From Ephemerocybe angulata (lineage: Eukaryota; Basidiomycota; Agaricomycetes; Agaricales; Psathyrellaceae), in the NCBI GenBank assembly GCA_013368325.1, contig JAACJK010000179.1:110927-174926 (forward strand): a stretch of 64,000 nucleotides of DNA. Reading direction: 5' to 3'. Made by a program: the position numbers and the translations under genes. Under the pieces are notes generated by a model, which worked only from the letters and a program-made list of their open reading frames with translations, ran no database searches and was not told where the DNA came from. Shown in pieces: positions 34,201 through 44,516 of this stretch. Every line of letters begins with the position of its first letter. Within the stretch, counting starts at the first letter, position 1.

Positions 34201-35149
34201 AGGAGTCGTCGACATCTACTACCGAGAGATCTTCCGCCTCCATGGTTTGCCCCTTCGTTTCATCAGCGACCGAGGGCCCCAGTTCGCCTCCAATGTCATG
34301 CGCACCCTCCTCCAACGTCTCGGGATTGGATCCAACCTCACAACAGCATACCACCCTCAGGCCAACGGCCAGACCGAGCGTGCAAACCAGGAGGTCGAGA
34401 AGCACCTTCGCTTCTACGTCAGTCGACGACAAGACGATTGGGACCAACACCTCCCCATGGCTGAGTTCGTCATCAACTCACGCATTCACTCTGCTCACAA
34501 TCGCTCCCCCTTCGAGGTCATCTACGGCTACTCCCCTCACTTCAACATTCCCATCGGCGCTACCACTGGCGTCCGCGGTGTCGATGAGCGCATTCAGGAC
34601 CTCCTAGACACCCGAAAGGATGTTGAAGCAGCCTTACGAATGGAGAAAGCCCGCCAGAAGACGACCTTTGAAGCTGGGAAACGGACAGCACACACCTTCG
34701 CCGTGGGCGACTACGTCTGGCTCAGCGCCAAAAACATCAACATCAAGGTGCCCACTCGAAAGCTTGGGGATTTCCAGCTTGGCCCCTACAAGGTCATTGA
34801 GAAGATCGGCGACCTTGACTACCGTCTCGCACTCCCTCAGTCTCTATCCCGCCTCCATCCTGTCTTCCACGTCGACAAGCTTAGTCCCTGGAAAGGGAAC
34901 GGCACCAACGGCATCCTACCTCCCCCACCCGAGCCTGTTGAACTCGAGGACGGGACAGAGTTTGAAGTTCAGGACGTGCTGGACAGTAGGGAGGTCAAGC
35001 GTGGACGAAAGCGCTGGGTCGAATACCTCATCAGCTGGAAGGGCTACAACGACAGCGAGAACTCTTGGGAACCCCTTGCCAACCTTGGGAATGCAGCTGA
35101 AGCCGTCGCGGAGTTCCACCTTCGACACCCCACGGCACCCCGACCATAG
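31229..35149 (+). pseudogene. Gypsy-2 Pol, one premature TGA ahead of the protease
   Basis: In the -1 frame the reading runs from the slip site to TGA at 31,358-31,360, then stays open to the stop at 35,147-35,149. The TGA interrupts a conserved protease lead-in (DHF/VRTTLRGRNRS before MIDCGATALFLD), so CGA to TGA is likely. Downstream everything is intact: protease, reverse transcriptase (FDVRWGYNN, VYLDDILIFT), RNase H, integrase zinc finger and DDE core (GVDLITQLP, SDRGPQFA, PQANGQTERAN), and chromodomain (FEVQDVLDSREVKRG, YLISWKGYNDSENSWEP). Re-initiation at ATG 31,409 could still make most of Pol. Confidence 0.82.
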
Positions 35150-35183
35150 TCATCGAGGACGATGAGTTCTAGGAGGGGGGTAA

Positions 35184-35770
35184 TGTCGTGAACACCGGTC
35201 AGCCTACCTATTTTCTCTTCTTTTCCTTACACCGGTCAGCCTACCTATTTTCTCTTCTTTTCCTTTCATTTCTTCCTTTACTATTCATTCGTGCGCATTC
35301 CTGCACACTCTTGCACACCTTTGCACACCCTTGCACACCTTCACACTGCCTTCGCTCTTCTGAGCCTTCCCCTCGCTTCATGCACAGCACGTTCATGCTT
35401 CTTATTCTCGTGCACAGCACGTTCACACCTTGTTCGCACCTTTGTTCTCAGGCGCACTGCCCACGCGCTGCCTTTTAGTCATATCGACTCATATGGACTC
35501 TATTGTTCTTTGGATCATTCTATTGTTCTATTTTCGTTCGAGATCATCTGGACACATATATACTCGTAGCTACTCGTTCATTATTCCCCACTTGATCTCT
35601 TTGACTATACAGGTACATAGTCGCTTCGCTCCTATTCCCTGTATTCTATTTACCTTTGACTATACAGCTCTTGTATCTGCATCGCTGCTCGTCGCTCGTC
35701 CGACCTCTGCTCCTCTGCTCTCTGCTCTCTGCTCGTCGCTCGTCCGACATCAGCCGGCGTCTTCGCCACA
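35184..35770 (+). repeat. Gypsy-2 3' LTR (587 bp)
   Basis: Matches the 5' LTR except at about two positions (31 and 276 nt from the left on inspection). Preceded by GGAGGGGGGTAA. Confidence 0.93.
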
Positions 35771-38700
35771 CCGAGCCGTTGTCCATCTTCGCTGTGCGCA
35801 TTCAGTCCCGCGCGTCTCGCTGGGAGAAGAACCTCCCCCAACAGTTCACCATCTCCAACACCCCCAATCCCAACTCGCTTCACCTCTCAGTCGCGATCGA
35901 AGCCACGGACACCGGTGCACGAGCGAGCCTGTCTGCGCTGCTGGATTCTGGAGCCAGTGGGCTATTCCTCGATCGAGCTTACGTCCGTCGGAAGCGCCTT
36001 ACCGAACGTACCCTGAAGGTTCCGATCCCGGTGCGCAATGTCGACGGAACCCCGAACGAGGCTGGTCACATCACCTCGGTCGTCGAACTCATCCTGACGT
36101 ACCAGGGGCACACCGAGCGTGCAGTCTTCGCCGTCACGGGTTTGGGAAACCAGGAGATGATCTTGGGGTTGCCTTGGCTGCGCGAGCACAACCCAGAGAT
36201 CGATTGGAGGTCAGGAGATGTGAAGCTGAGCCGCTGCCCTCGGAAGTGTTCGACGTGCCGGGATGAGGTGAAGAAGGAGAAGGCGTTCGTGAGGACCCTG
36301 ACGGCGGCGGTCGACGCTTGCCTGGAGGGTCCGGCACCTCGCTTTGCGGTGGAGATCGAGGAGGAAGAGGAGGAGGAGGAGGTTGATTCTGGTTCAGCAG
36401 GCATGGAGGCGGGTACGCACCTGCTCGAGGAGCAAATTGCGCGTCTCGAGCTAGACACCGATGCGGACGCGATGCTCTTCGAGGCGCTGGAGGAGTTGGT
36501 GGAGGACGGCGATCGGATCCTCATGGCGCACATCGCGCCGGAGACAGCCTTCATCCGCGCTACCTCGACTGTCTCCCAGCGGCTGGCGCAGGCTTTCGCC
36601 GCCAACTCGGGTCAACGGTCGTTCCGGGATGACGTTCCTGACTACTTGCATGACTACGAAGACATCTTTTCGAAGGAGTCTTTCGACGTTTTGCCAGGAC
36701 GTCGCCCTTGGGACCACCACATCGAGTTGGAGTTGGGTGCTACGCCCAGCAACTGCAAGGTGTACCCCATGACGCTGCCGGAACAGAAGGAGCTGGATGC
36801 CTTTTTGGAGGAGAACCTGAGGACGGGGCGCATTCGACCTTCGAAGTCCCCGATGGCGTCCCCAGTGTTCTTCATCAAGAAGAAGGATGGGTCGCTGCGA
36901 CTGGTCCAGGACTACCGCGTACTCAACGCAGTCACGATCAAGAACCGCTATCCCCTGCCACTCATCTCGGATCTCATCCACAACCTCCGCGGCGCACGTT
37001 ACTTCACCAAGCTGGACGTACGTTGGGGCTACAACAACGTGCGTATCAAGGAGGGGGACGAGTGGAAGGCAGCCTTCCGGACGAACCGTGGTCTCTTCGA
37101 GCCCCTGGTGATGTTCTTCGGCCTCACGAACTCTCCTGCCACCTTCCAGACGATGATGAACGACATCTTCCACGACCTCATTATGGCCGGTGTCGTTTGC
37201 ATCTACCTCGATGACATCCTCATCTACACCAAGTCGCGCGAGGAGCATCGTCGGGTATCTCGGGAGGTGATGAAGCGGCTGCGTGAGCACAAGCTGTTCC
37301 TCAAGCGGGAGAAGTGCGAGTTCGAGAGGACGCGGATCGAGTACCTGGGGCTGATTATCTCGGAGGGCCAGGTGGAGATGGATCCGGTGAAGATCGCGGG
37401 GGTGGCAGAGTGGCCGACGCCGAAGTCGAAGAAGGAGGTGCAGAGTTTCCTCGGATTCGCCAACTTCTACCGTCGCTTCATCGCCGATTTCTCTCATCAC
37501 GCGCGCCCTCTCTTTGACCTCACCAAGAAGGATGTCCCGTGGGCGTGGAATGACGAGGCGCAGTCAGCCTTCGAGATGCTCAAGGCGGCGATCACCTCTG
37601 CCCCCATCCTCGCCTTCCCCCAGGACGACCGCCCATATCGCGTTGAGGCCGACTCGTCCGACTACGCGACTGGTGCAGTCCTCTCCCAGCAGTCCCCTGA
37701 CGATGGCAAGTGGCATCCGGTTGCATTCTACTCCAAGAGCCTCAGTGCGGTGGAGCGCAACTACGAGATCCACGACAAGGAGATGCTCGCCATCGTCCGT
37801 GCACTGGAAGAGTGGAGGCACTTCGTGGAAGGGGCGGCGCACAAGGTGGAGATCTGGACGGACCATAAGAACCTGGAGTACTTCATGACGGCGAAGAAGC
37901 TTAACCGTCGCCAGGCTCGCTGGTCCTTATTCCTCTCTCGTTTCGATTTCTCCCTTCGCCACCGACCAGGCAGTTCGATGGGGAAACCGGATGCGCTTTC
38001 TCGCCGTGCAGACCATGGAGATGGCACAGCAGACAACCAGGGCGTCGTCCTTCTCCAGCCGTCGCTGTTCGCCATTCGCGCGCTGGAGATGGTCGAGCTG
38101 GTAGGGGAGGAGAGAGGGATTTTGAGCCAGATTCGCAGGGCGAACCGGGAAGGGAGGCAGGAGGAGATGGTGGCGAAGGCGGCTCGCGCGCTGAAGGGTA
38201 GTGGCCAGGGGTCAGTGCGCTCGGCGGAGTGGAACATGCAGGATGGCCTCCTGTGCTTCCGGGGCAAGATCTATGTGCCCAACGACCCTGAACTCCGTCG
38301 TCGCATCGTCTCCCAGCACCACGATACGAAAGTCAGTGGGCACCCGGGCAGGTGGAAGACCTTGGAGCTGGTGACACGCAACTACTGGTGGCCGCAGATG
38401 TCTCGCTACGTCGGCCAGTACTGCAAGACGTGCGACGCGTGCGTGCGCACAAAGATCCAGAGGTCCAAGCCTGTGGGAGAGCTACACCCTCTGCCGATTC
38501 CGGAAGCGCACTGGGATGTTATCAGCGTGGACTTCATTGTCGAACTCCCAGAGTCCAATGGTCACGATGCAGTCATGAACGTCGTGGACTCGGTCTCCAA
38601 ACGCGCCCACTTCATCCCCACGACCACCACGGTTTCCGCTTTAGGTGCTGCACGCCTGTACCTCCACCATGTCTGGCGTCACCACGGGCTTCCCCGCGCA

Positions 38701-39686
38701 GTCGTCTCTGACCGTGGCCCGCAGTTCGTGGCGGAGTTCACCAAGGAGCTTTATCGGCTGCTCGGTATCAAGCTCGCTTCCTCCACGGCCTACCACCCAC
38801 AGTCCGACGGACAGACCGAGCGCGTCAACATGGAGCTCGAGCAGTACCTCCGCGTGTTTGTTAACGAGCGCCAGGACGACTGGGAGGATCTTCTTCCACT
38901 CGCCGAGTTCCAGTACAACAACCACGTGCATGCGTCTACCCAGCACACACCCTTCATGCTGGACACTGGTCGGAACCCGCGCATGGGCTTCGAGCCGCAT
39001 CAGCCGCCCTCTCGTCTGGAGGCGGTGAACGAGTTCCGGGATCGGATGGAGGAGACGCTGACCGAGGCTAAAGCGGCACTCGCCAAGGCCAAGGATGACA
39101 TGGCCCGTTTTTACGACCGCCGCCGTGAGCCCACGCCTGTCTTCAAGCCCGGCGACCGTGTTTACCTCGACGCCTCGGACATACGTACCACTCGCCCCTC
39201 GCGCAAGCTTTCCCATCGCCTCCTCGGTCCTTTCACTGTTCTGGCTGCTGTTGGCTCTCACGCGTACCGTCTCCAGCTCCCTCGCTCCATGAGCTTGCTC
39301 CACCCCGTTTTCCCAGTCACGAAACTCACCCTTTGCTCCCCCGACCCCATCCCCGGTCGTCGTACCCAGCCTCCACCCCCACCTGTGCTAGTGGATGGAG
39401 TCGAGGAGTACGAGGTCGAGCGAATTTTGGACAGCCGGCTTCGCGGACGGAACCAGAGGCTTCAATACCTGGTCAAGTACAAGGGTATGGGGTACGAAGA
39501 GAATTCCTGGGAGTGGGCCGACGATGTGCATGCCCCGGCGCTGGTGGCACGGTTCCACCGTGAACATCCAGCGGCTGTTCGTGTCATTGGAACCTTGGTC
39601 ATAGCGGGTGAGCGGTACCTACGCACAGGGGAGGAGGAGTGGAGGGTTGTACCACGTCGGGACGCCGTGTCATAGAGGGGGGGTGA

Positions 39687-40016
39687 TGTAAGGGGACGGT
39701 TCATTTCCTTTCTTTCTTTCTTTTCTTTTCCTTCTCATTTACTTCGCTCAGCGTGTGCGCCTAATTGCGCGCACGGTTCGCGAAGTCTCATAGCCACTGA
39801 TGGCCATCAGTGGCTTTACAGTTCTTCACTCGACTTCCCACGGACATTAGACATGTCAACGCCGCCCTTGCGAAGGGGTTCCTTAGCTTGTTATCTTTGG
39901 ATCTCCCTTCGCCAGGTGCGTAGTATATTCATGTATTACCTACTACGTAGCTAATACACCCTTTGGATCTCCCTTCGCCAGTCGCTCTGTGTCGACCCGC
40001 TTAGGTTGCCCTTACA
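39687..40016 (+). repeat. Gypsy-1 3' LTR (330 bp)
   Basis: Same ends as the 5' LTR, with an internal gain of about 43 bp that includes a second GGATCTCCCTTCGCCA word, as if a short segment was duplicated around inserted AT-rich sequence. It carries the same 24-bp palindrome. Confidence 0.9.
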
Positions 40017-40287
40017 CAAAGGTTCCCCGACTTTTCAGCCATGGCCTGCTTTCCGAGGGTTTTCAATTACCAGATAGGTCGATCTCACATTTAGTTTACT
40101 ATTATTCACCCTCGCTAAGCCTTTCAAACCGCTATTCAGCTCACAGTACATCTGTTCTCCTGCCTCTGGAGTAAAAATGGTTACATCGGTGAGCTTGTCA
40201 CGCCCAATCCCGACCCAATGGTTATCAAAAAACCAAATGGTTAGGTCACACTGCAGACCCCCATGGTTATAATTAACGTGCTGTCAG

Positions 40288-42460
40288 TATATGCGCCGAA
40301 GAAACTCACTCTCAACGGGGGCGCTTGGAGCGGAGGGGGGAGAGTGCTTCGGGGTCGGAAGGGGTGACCGGGCTGCGGACCCTGCCACGCGAGCTTGAGC
40401 CGCGGTTTGTGCAGGTGCACGAAAGCGAGGCGCTTGAGGACGAACGGACCCTTGAGCTTGACATCGGGCACGAGGAGCTTGCCAAGAGCTTGCCTTCCGC
40501 ACCGGGGCTGAGCAGGGATCGCTCGCGCTTGATGGGTGCAAACTCGAAGGAGGACGACGATGTCGAAAGGGTAGAAGGGGACATGCGAGACTCGGCGCGG
40601 CGGCTGAGGGTTTGGCTAAAGAGGTGGGGTCGACTGGCGTGTCCTCGACGTACTGCTGGCTGCGGCGCGAGACCTTGATCTTGCGCATGGTGCCGGGAGT
40701 GACCGTCTTGAATCTGTCCTGGGAGATGCAGCGCGAAGGGTCGTTCGGCGGGGTGGTGTTTCTACTTGAGCATCTTCCCGTATTTACGGATATTCGCGCG
40801 GTCCGACATAACTGCAGCGCCACTTCCTTCGCCGTTGTCGTCGTGAATCGAGGGTGCTGGCTGTCGATGGGCTGCGGCACATAACGAGACTGACCGCTCG
40901 TGCCCCAGCCATCCCCATATCCTGAGTCCCCAGATGTCGGCCCATACCCGACCATGCACGGCATATGCGGATCTCGAGACTCGCTCTATCGTGTCGCCGC
41001 TTCTCTCATGCCCGGGACGGTCAGTGTTTCCGTCGTCATCTTCAGTGACCAGCTCTGGGCCAGCTGCCAGTTTCCCGTTTCTATCACCGCCAGGAATTGA
41101 CGTAAGACCCCGGATGGCTTCTTTGTGCACGGGTGAGCAGGCACACTCATACTACTATATACAGAGACTCACCTTTCGTATTCCAGCTCCAGGTCCTTCG
41201 CCACAGCCTGGTATGCGCGGTTCTTGTTCTCCGCCCTCGTGGTGAGTCCCACACATCTCGTCCCCGTGCACCGGGAGACTTGGTCATTGTCGTAGCCGGT
41301 AGGTGGACGGTATATGCTGCTTAATCTAGGCAATGGCTTCTTTCGTGCATCGGGTAAGTAGGCGCACGGATACTACTAGATGACGCAAGACTTACCTTTC
41401 GTGGTCCAGCCTGGTGTTAACTTCGTCGTGCACAGGTGATTAAGCGCACGCACACGGAGTTCTTAGGTCTTGGAGACAGCGGGAGTCGTGCATGACCTCG
41501 TTGGCTGGTGGGCAGGTCGTGCTCGAGGATCGGGGGCTTGGATATTGTCGGCCGTGGGATAAATGCGTGCGGTCTGTCGATGAATGTGAGTTTTGTTATG
41601 CTCGTGCGACGACGAACGAGTAGCTGACTTTTGCAACTCACTTTAGAACACCAACGAGGACGCGGTCCTCCACCACCGGCCTCTTCCTTCGCATCCATCG
41701 CCGGCACCGTCCAGGTCCGCGTGCTCGTCGTCGGCCTAAGGCTTCACACGAGTGCACCCGTGGGTTTACCCGGATCCACCGGTGGGTACCCACGACAAAA
41801 ATTTCAATACCCAGACTCAGACGGGTATTTCCTACGGATCACCCGTGACCTGCGGATCCAGGTCACAGCGGGTATTCCCACGAGTTTACTTGCAAGTACC
41901 CATGGCATTTTGCCTGTAGTTTATATGAAGTGTAGACATACTGAGTATACTGCTTATTTACTATACTTTAACCCTGTTTTCATAGACAATATGAACATAA
42001 CTGTCACACAGATACTAAATACTAATAAATTATAGAGATCCTAGACAAAACCAGCCTCACCCACAGGTCGACCACATTTCAAATCCAATACCCGGACCTG
42101 TATGGGTATTTTCCCACGGGTGACCCAAGCTCACGGGTCCGGGTTTTGGCGGGTTTCCCACGGTTCAAGTCACGGGTACCCGCCAGTGACCTGGACTCGT
42201 GTGAAGCCTTAGTCGTCGCTTTGGGGGATCGAGGTCGTCAAGCTCGTGGGCCGTCGTCTTCGTCGTCGACCACATTGGTTCGTGTGTGGGGAGTCGTTGT
42301 TGATGTCGAGGTGAGTTTGCAGCGCGATTTCAAGGCGAGAAGATGCCCGGATGGTGGGATTGGGAGAAAAGAGGGAGTTGGGAGGGGACTGGCTGTATTC
42401 GGAGGCGACGAAGGGACGGATTTGAGGCGGCGATGTGCCTGCTGGTGATGGTTGAGGTTA
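40288..42460 (-). other. Unrecognised multi-exon gene remnant on the minus strand
   Basis: I do not recognise the product. Coding-like blocks on the minus strand include AENKNRAYQAVAKDLELEYE (about 41,175-41,235), TFIDRPHAFIPRPTISKP (about 41,530-41,600) and HELDDLDPPKRR running up to the 475-bp MITE at 41,737-42,211. A 40,290-40,960 segment is rich in Ser, Pro and Arg (KIKVSRRSQQYVEDTPVDPT). GTGAGT/GTAAGT donors with AAAG-ending exons are visible. A unit of about 65 bp with intron and splice borders is duplicated (41,116-41,179 and 41,335-41,402), with a third, more diverged piece near 41,420. No continuous frame can be assembled, so it is probably decayed cargo of the giant element. Confidence 0.35.
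41737..42211. mobile_element. 475-bp MITE, TAAGGCTTCACACG family, copy 1
   Basis: Ends TAAGGCTTCACACGAGT and ACTCGTGTGAAGCCTTA. Its flanks GTCGTCGG (41,727-41,734, plus two extra bases) and GTCGTCGC (42,212-42,219) look like an 8-bp TSD that has since changed. The interior is CACGGGTACC-rich and non-coding. The second copy at 43,917-44,391 has exactly the same length. Confidence 0.85.
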
Positions 42461-43464
42461 GAGCTAAGCGGGCTGCCGCTGCAGGCATCACAGCCGCCAT
42501 TCCCATTACTGGTACTTTTAGCACCGTAGCAAAGAGTCGAGTTCATAGATTAGTTGAAAGGCTGGATTATATGAGTTTTGCATTAACCGTCTTCTGTGCG
42601 ACAGAGCTGGGGATTTTCAGCTGGCCAAAAAAATCTATTTTTACAAGGCAGAAAAGAAATTGGCAGCCGCGTGACTTTGAAGTCACGTTGCTTTATTTCC
42701 GGAAATTGCTTGGCGCTTTTTCCGCCGCGGAAAGTACCTGATTCCATAAATGGCCTCGGAATCCGATGGCGCGCGAATGGCACTGACAGCGCAAAAATGT
42801 TGCGCACACTTACGTTCAGGCTTAACGACAGAATGACAGCACACATGCGCCAAGTGCCAAGTGCCAGCATGCAGCAATAACCACCCACACGCTGAGTCCC
42901 AGCACACCTGAACACGGTCAGTGGTCACCTCTGCTTCAGCCACCGTAAACGAGAGGTAAGGGGAGGCTGAGCTGCATTACTGCAGTTAGAGATATGCCCT
43001 CCCAGCTCCCATTATCCAGCTGCTGCGATCCCGGGTGTGGGTTCAAGCACACAGCGGCAAGGAGGGGAGTAGCACACATACACGCGGGAGGAGAGGAAAA
43101 GGATTAAACCAAGCTCGAGCTCACCTCTATAATTTATATATTGCATCAGCCAGACCCATTTTCCATCTTTCATTCATTTGTAAAAGAGCTTCTTTGTCTA
43201 AGCGATGCAAACTAGGCATGAGGCACAGGAGCTAATGCAGGGTCGACGTGACAAATTGTATTGAGAAGCGAGATGAGATTAATAACTAGGCGCGCTGCGC
43301 CCACAGAGCCCCTGACGGGGCGCGTGCCTTGATAGGAGCAGTTGAGCTATAGAGAATGTATTAGTATTCTGAATGCGTAAAAAGTGGGACATTGGGCATG
43401 GTGTGGGGGGTTTGAGGACTGAGGAAAGTCAGCCCGTCTGAAAAGCAAGGCAAACCAAAAAAGA
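42461..43464. other. Unassigned DNA in the right part of the giant element
   Basis: No gene recognised. It includes a near-palindrome around 42,672-42,687 (GTGACTT and its complement) and AT-rich stretches. Nothing else can be supported. Confidence 0.35.
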
Positions 43465-43465
43465 A

Positions 43466-43549
43466 AAATATTACCGAGATTCGAACTCGAGACCTTCCGC
43501 CTATCGTGCTGGGCAATCAACCGCTCAGCCAAACGACCTTGCAGTTATG
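43466..43549 (-). ncRNA. tRNA-like sequence with pol III A and B boxes (possible SINE head)
   Basis: On the minus strand TGGCTGAGCGG (43,531-43,521) fits the A-box consensus and GTTCGAATC (43,486-43,478) the B box, about 35 nt apart, followed by a T-run that could end transcription. The acceptor ends do not pair and the anticodon arm is not convincing, so it is not a working tRNA. It may be a tRNA pseudogene or the head of a SINE, 350 bp from the giant element's right end. Confidence 0.5.
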
Positions 43550-43858
43550 GGAAAGTAAAGTAACCTAGTCCCGCCAGGCCGTCAAATGAGATGGCTCATC
43601 GCTGGGTTGAGCTCGGGGCGTCCTATGTCCTCCCCTTATTGTTGGAGACTACCTAGGTAAGAATAAAAATCTGATATAAACAGAGGCGCTGTAAATGTAT
43701 GATCCTAAATACACAGGCTGCCCCCATCTCTCTGTGCCCCTTCGGATTATTGCCTTCAACTGACAGCATCGACCAAGCATCGGCAGAAACATAGGGCCCG
43801 CGATGTCACGCGGTGCACCGGGTCCTGTCGTGGCTATGCTCGGCACGCCCAATTGCCG

Positions 43859-43893
43859 CCCCGGTTTGGGCTTGACACTCCGGCTTTCCATAA
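43859..43893 (-). repeat. Right terminal inverted repeat of the giant element
   Basis: Reverse complement of 15,732-15,766: 29 bp identical from the outer end (TTATGGAAAG...), then two mismatches in six. It is followed by the TSD GGCG at 43,894-43,897. Confidence 0.92.
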
Positions 43894-43916
43894 GGCGTCG
43901 ATGAACGACACGAAGC

Positions 43917-44391
43917 TAAGGCTTCACACGAGTGCACCCGTGGGTTTACCCGGATCCACCGGTGGGTACCCATGACTAAGATTTCAATACCCAGACTCAG
44001 ACGGGTATTTCCCACGGATCACCCACGACCTGCGGATCCAGGTCACAGTGGGTATTCCCACGAGTTTACCTGTGAGTACCCATGGAATTTTGCCTATAGT
44101 TCATACTAAGTGTAGACATACTGGGTATATTGCTTCTATACTATACTTTAACCATGTTTCTATGGACAATATGAACATAACTGTCACACAGATACTAAAT
44201 ACTGATAAATTATAGAGATCCTAGTCAAAACCAGCATCACCCACAGGTCGACCACATTTCAAATCCAATACCCGCACCCGTATGGGTATTTTCCCACGGG
44301 TAACCCGAGCTCACGGGTCCGGGTTTTGGCGGGTTTCCCACGGTTCAAGTCACGGGTACCTGCCAGTGACCTGGACTCGTGTGAAGCCTTA
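43917..44391. mobile_element. 475-bp MITE, TAAGGCTTCACACG family, copy 2
   Basis: Inserted in the Copia-1 leader, 20 bp outside the giant element. Exact 8-bp TSD CACGAAGC at 43,909-43,916 and 44,392-44,399. Same ends and length as copy 1 with scattered substitutions. The uninterrupted target (CTTCGTGTCG) is visible in Copia-2 near 46,222. Confidence 0.9.
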
Positions 44392-44502
44392 CACGAAGCT
44401 GTGATGGAGCGAGGTGTGACCGAGTGAAGAGTGACGAGTGGGCAGTGATAGCGTATAGAACGCGGTGTCTGATAACGTGTGGTGTCGTGTATCAGAGGAG
44501 CC

Positions 44503-44516
44503 CGGGGCTCATAACT
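44503..44516 (-). promoter_or_regulatory. Copia-1 primer binding site (half-tRNA-iMet type)
   Basis: Directly inside the 5' LTR, in element orientation, AGTTATGAGCCCCG. Its complement CGGGGCTCATAACT resembles the anticodon stem-loop of initiator tRNA-Met rather than a tRNA 3' end, as known for Ty5 and copia. Copia-2 and Copia-3 have the same word. Confidence 0.65.

Larger units (their letters stand above)
28914..35770 (+). mobile_element. Gypsy-2 chromodomain LTR retrotransposon
   Basis: LTRs of 587 bp at 28,914-29,500 and 35,184-35,770 (start TGTCGTGAACACC, end CTTCGCCACA) differ at about two bases. The exact TSD CCGAG lies at 28,909-28,913 and 35,771-35,775. Length 6,857 bp. It has a self-priming PBS, gag, a -1 frameshift site, pol and a GGAGGGGGG polypurine tract. 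It is inserted in Gypsy-1 pol and is the innermost layer of the left nest. Confidence 0.94.
28779..39675 (+). pseudogene. Gypsy-1 pol, open but interrupted by Gypsy-2
   Basis: Pol runs 28,779-28,913 and resumes in the same frame at 35,776-39,675, about 1,344 codons in all, with no other disabling change seen. Domains: aspartic protease LLDSGASGLFLD; reverse transcriptase with LDVRWGYNN and IYLDDILIYT; RNase H; integrase HHCC zinc finger; integrase core (SVDFIVELP, SDRGPQFV, PQSDGQTERVN); GPY-type region; chromodomain (YEVERILDSRLRGR, YLVKYKGMGYEENSWEW). The chromodomain marks it as a chromovirus, which are expected to target modified chromatin. The only break is the insertion at the CCGAG target. 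Confidence 0.9.
25975..40016 (+). mobile_element. Gypsy-1 chromodomain LTR retrotransposon, split by Gypsy-2
   Basis: LTRs 25,975-26,261 (287 bp) and 39,687-40,016 (330 bp) start TGTAAGGGGACGG and end GCCCTTACA; the 3' copy carries an extra 43 bp or so near 39,925-39,970. The exact TSD CAAAG lies at 25,970-25,974 and 40,017-40,021. Without Gypsy-2 the element is about 7.18 kb. Order: LTR, self-priming PBS, long leader, gag, -1 frameshift signal, pol with chromodomain, GGGGGGG polypurine tract, LTR. Confidence 0.92.
25850..40287. mobile_element. Small TIR element (about 391 bp) interrupted by Gypsy-1
   Basis: Inverted ends CTGACAACGCGTTAATTATA (left) and its near-match at 40,263-40,287 (CTGACAGCACG...), flanked by TA on both sides, resemble a Tc1/mariner-type MITE. 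Removing Gypsy-1 (25,975-40,016 plus a 5-bp TSD) leaves about 391 bp. The word TTTGTCACGTCACAA occurs twice just inside the left end. Superfamily assignment is tentative because TA can also be read as part of the palindromic end. Confidence 0.6.
15732..43893. mobile_element. Giant TIR element (28.2 kb) carrying an integrase-like gene and an alpha-kinase
   Basis: Inserted in the Copia-1 leader. Both ends read TTATGGAAAGCCGGAGTGTC inwards, and the match is perfect for 29 bp, then two mismatches in the next six. A 4-bp duplication GGCG flanks it (15,728-15,731 and 43,894-43,897). The empty site is seen in Copia-2 near 46,230-46,245, where GACGCC runs directly into TTGCTCC. Contents left to right: subterminal DNA, a 90-bp minisatellite, a DDE integrase-like gene (minus), an alpha-kinase gene (plus), a 375-bp MITE, a WDR59/Mtc5-like gene tail, the Gypsy-1/Gypsy-2 nest, an unrecognised minus-strand gene remnant with a 475-bp MITE, and a tRNA-like unit. 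About 12.9 kb remains after removing later insertions. That the integrase-like protein mobilises it is inference. Confidence 0.88.

Noticed and set aside
43466..43549. Functional tRNA-Leu/Ser gene
   Set aside because: A and B boxes fit, but acceptor ends do not pair and the anticodon arm is not convincing.
15732..43893. Calling the giant element a Starship
   Set aside because: No DUF3435-type tyrosine recombinase is seen. The ends are true inverted repeats with a 4-bp duplication, and the candidate enzyme has a DDE core.
15720..43900. Explaining the split Copia-1 by ectopic recombination between two copies
   Set aside because: The junctions carry a target duplication and perfect inverted repeats, and outer TSDs of both halves agree, which recombination would not produce.
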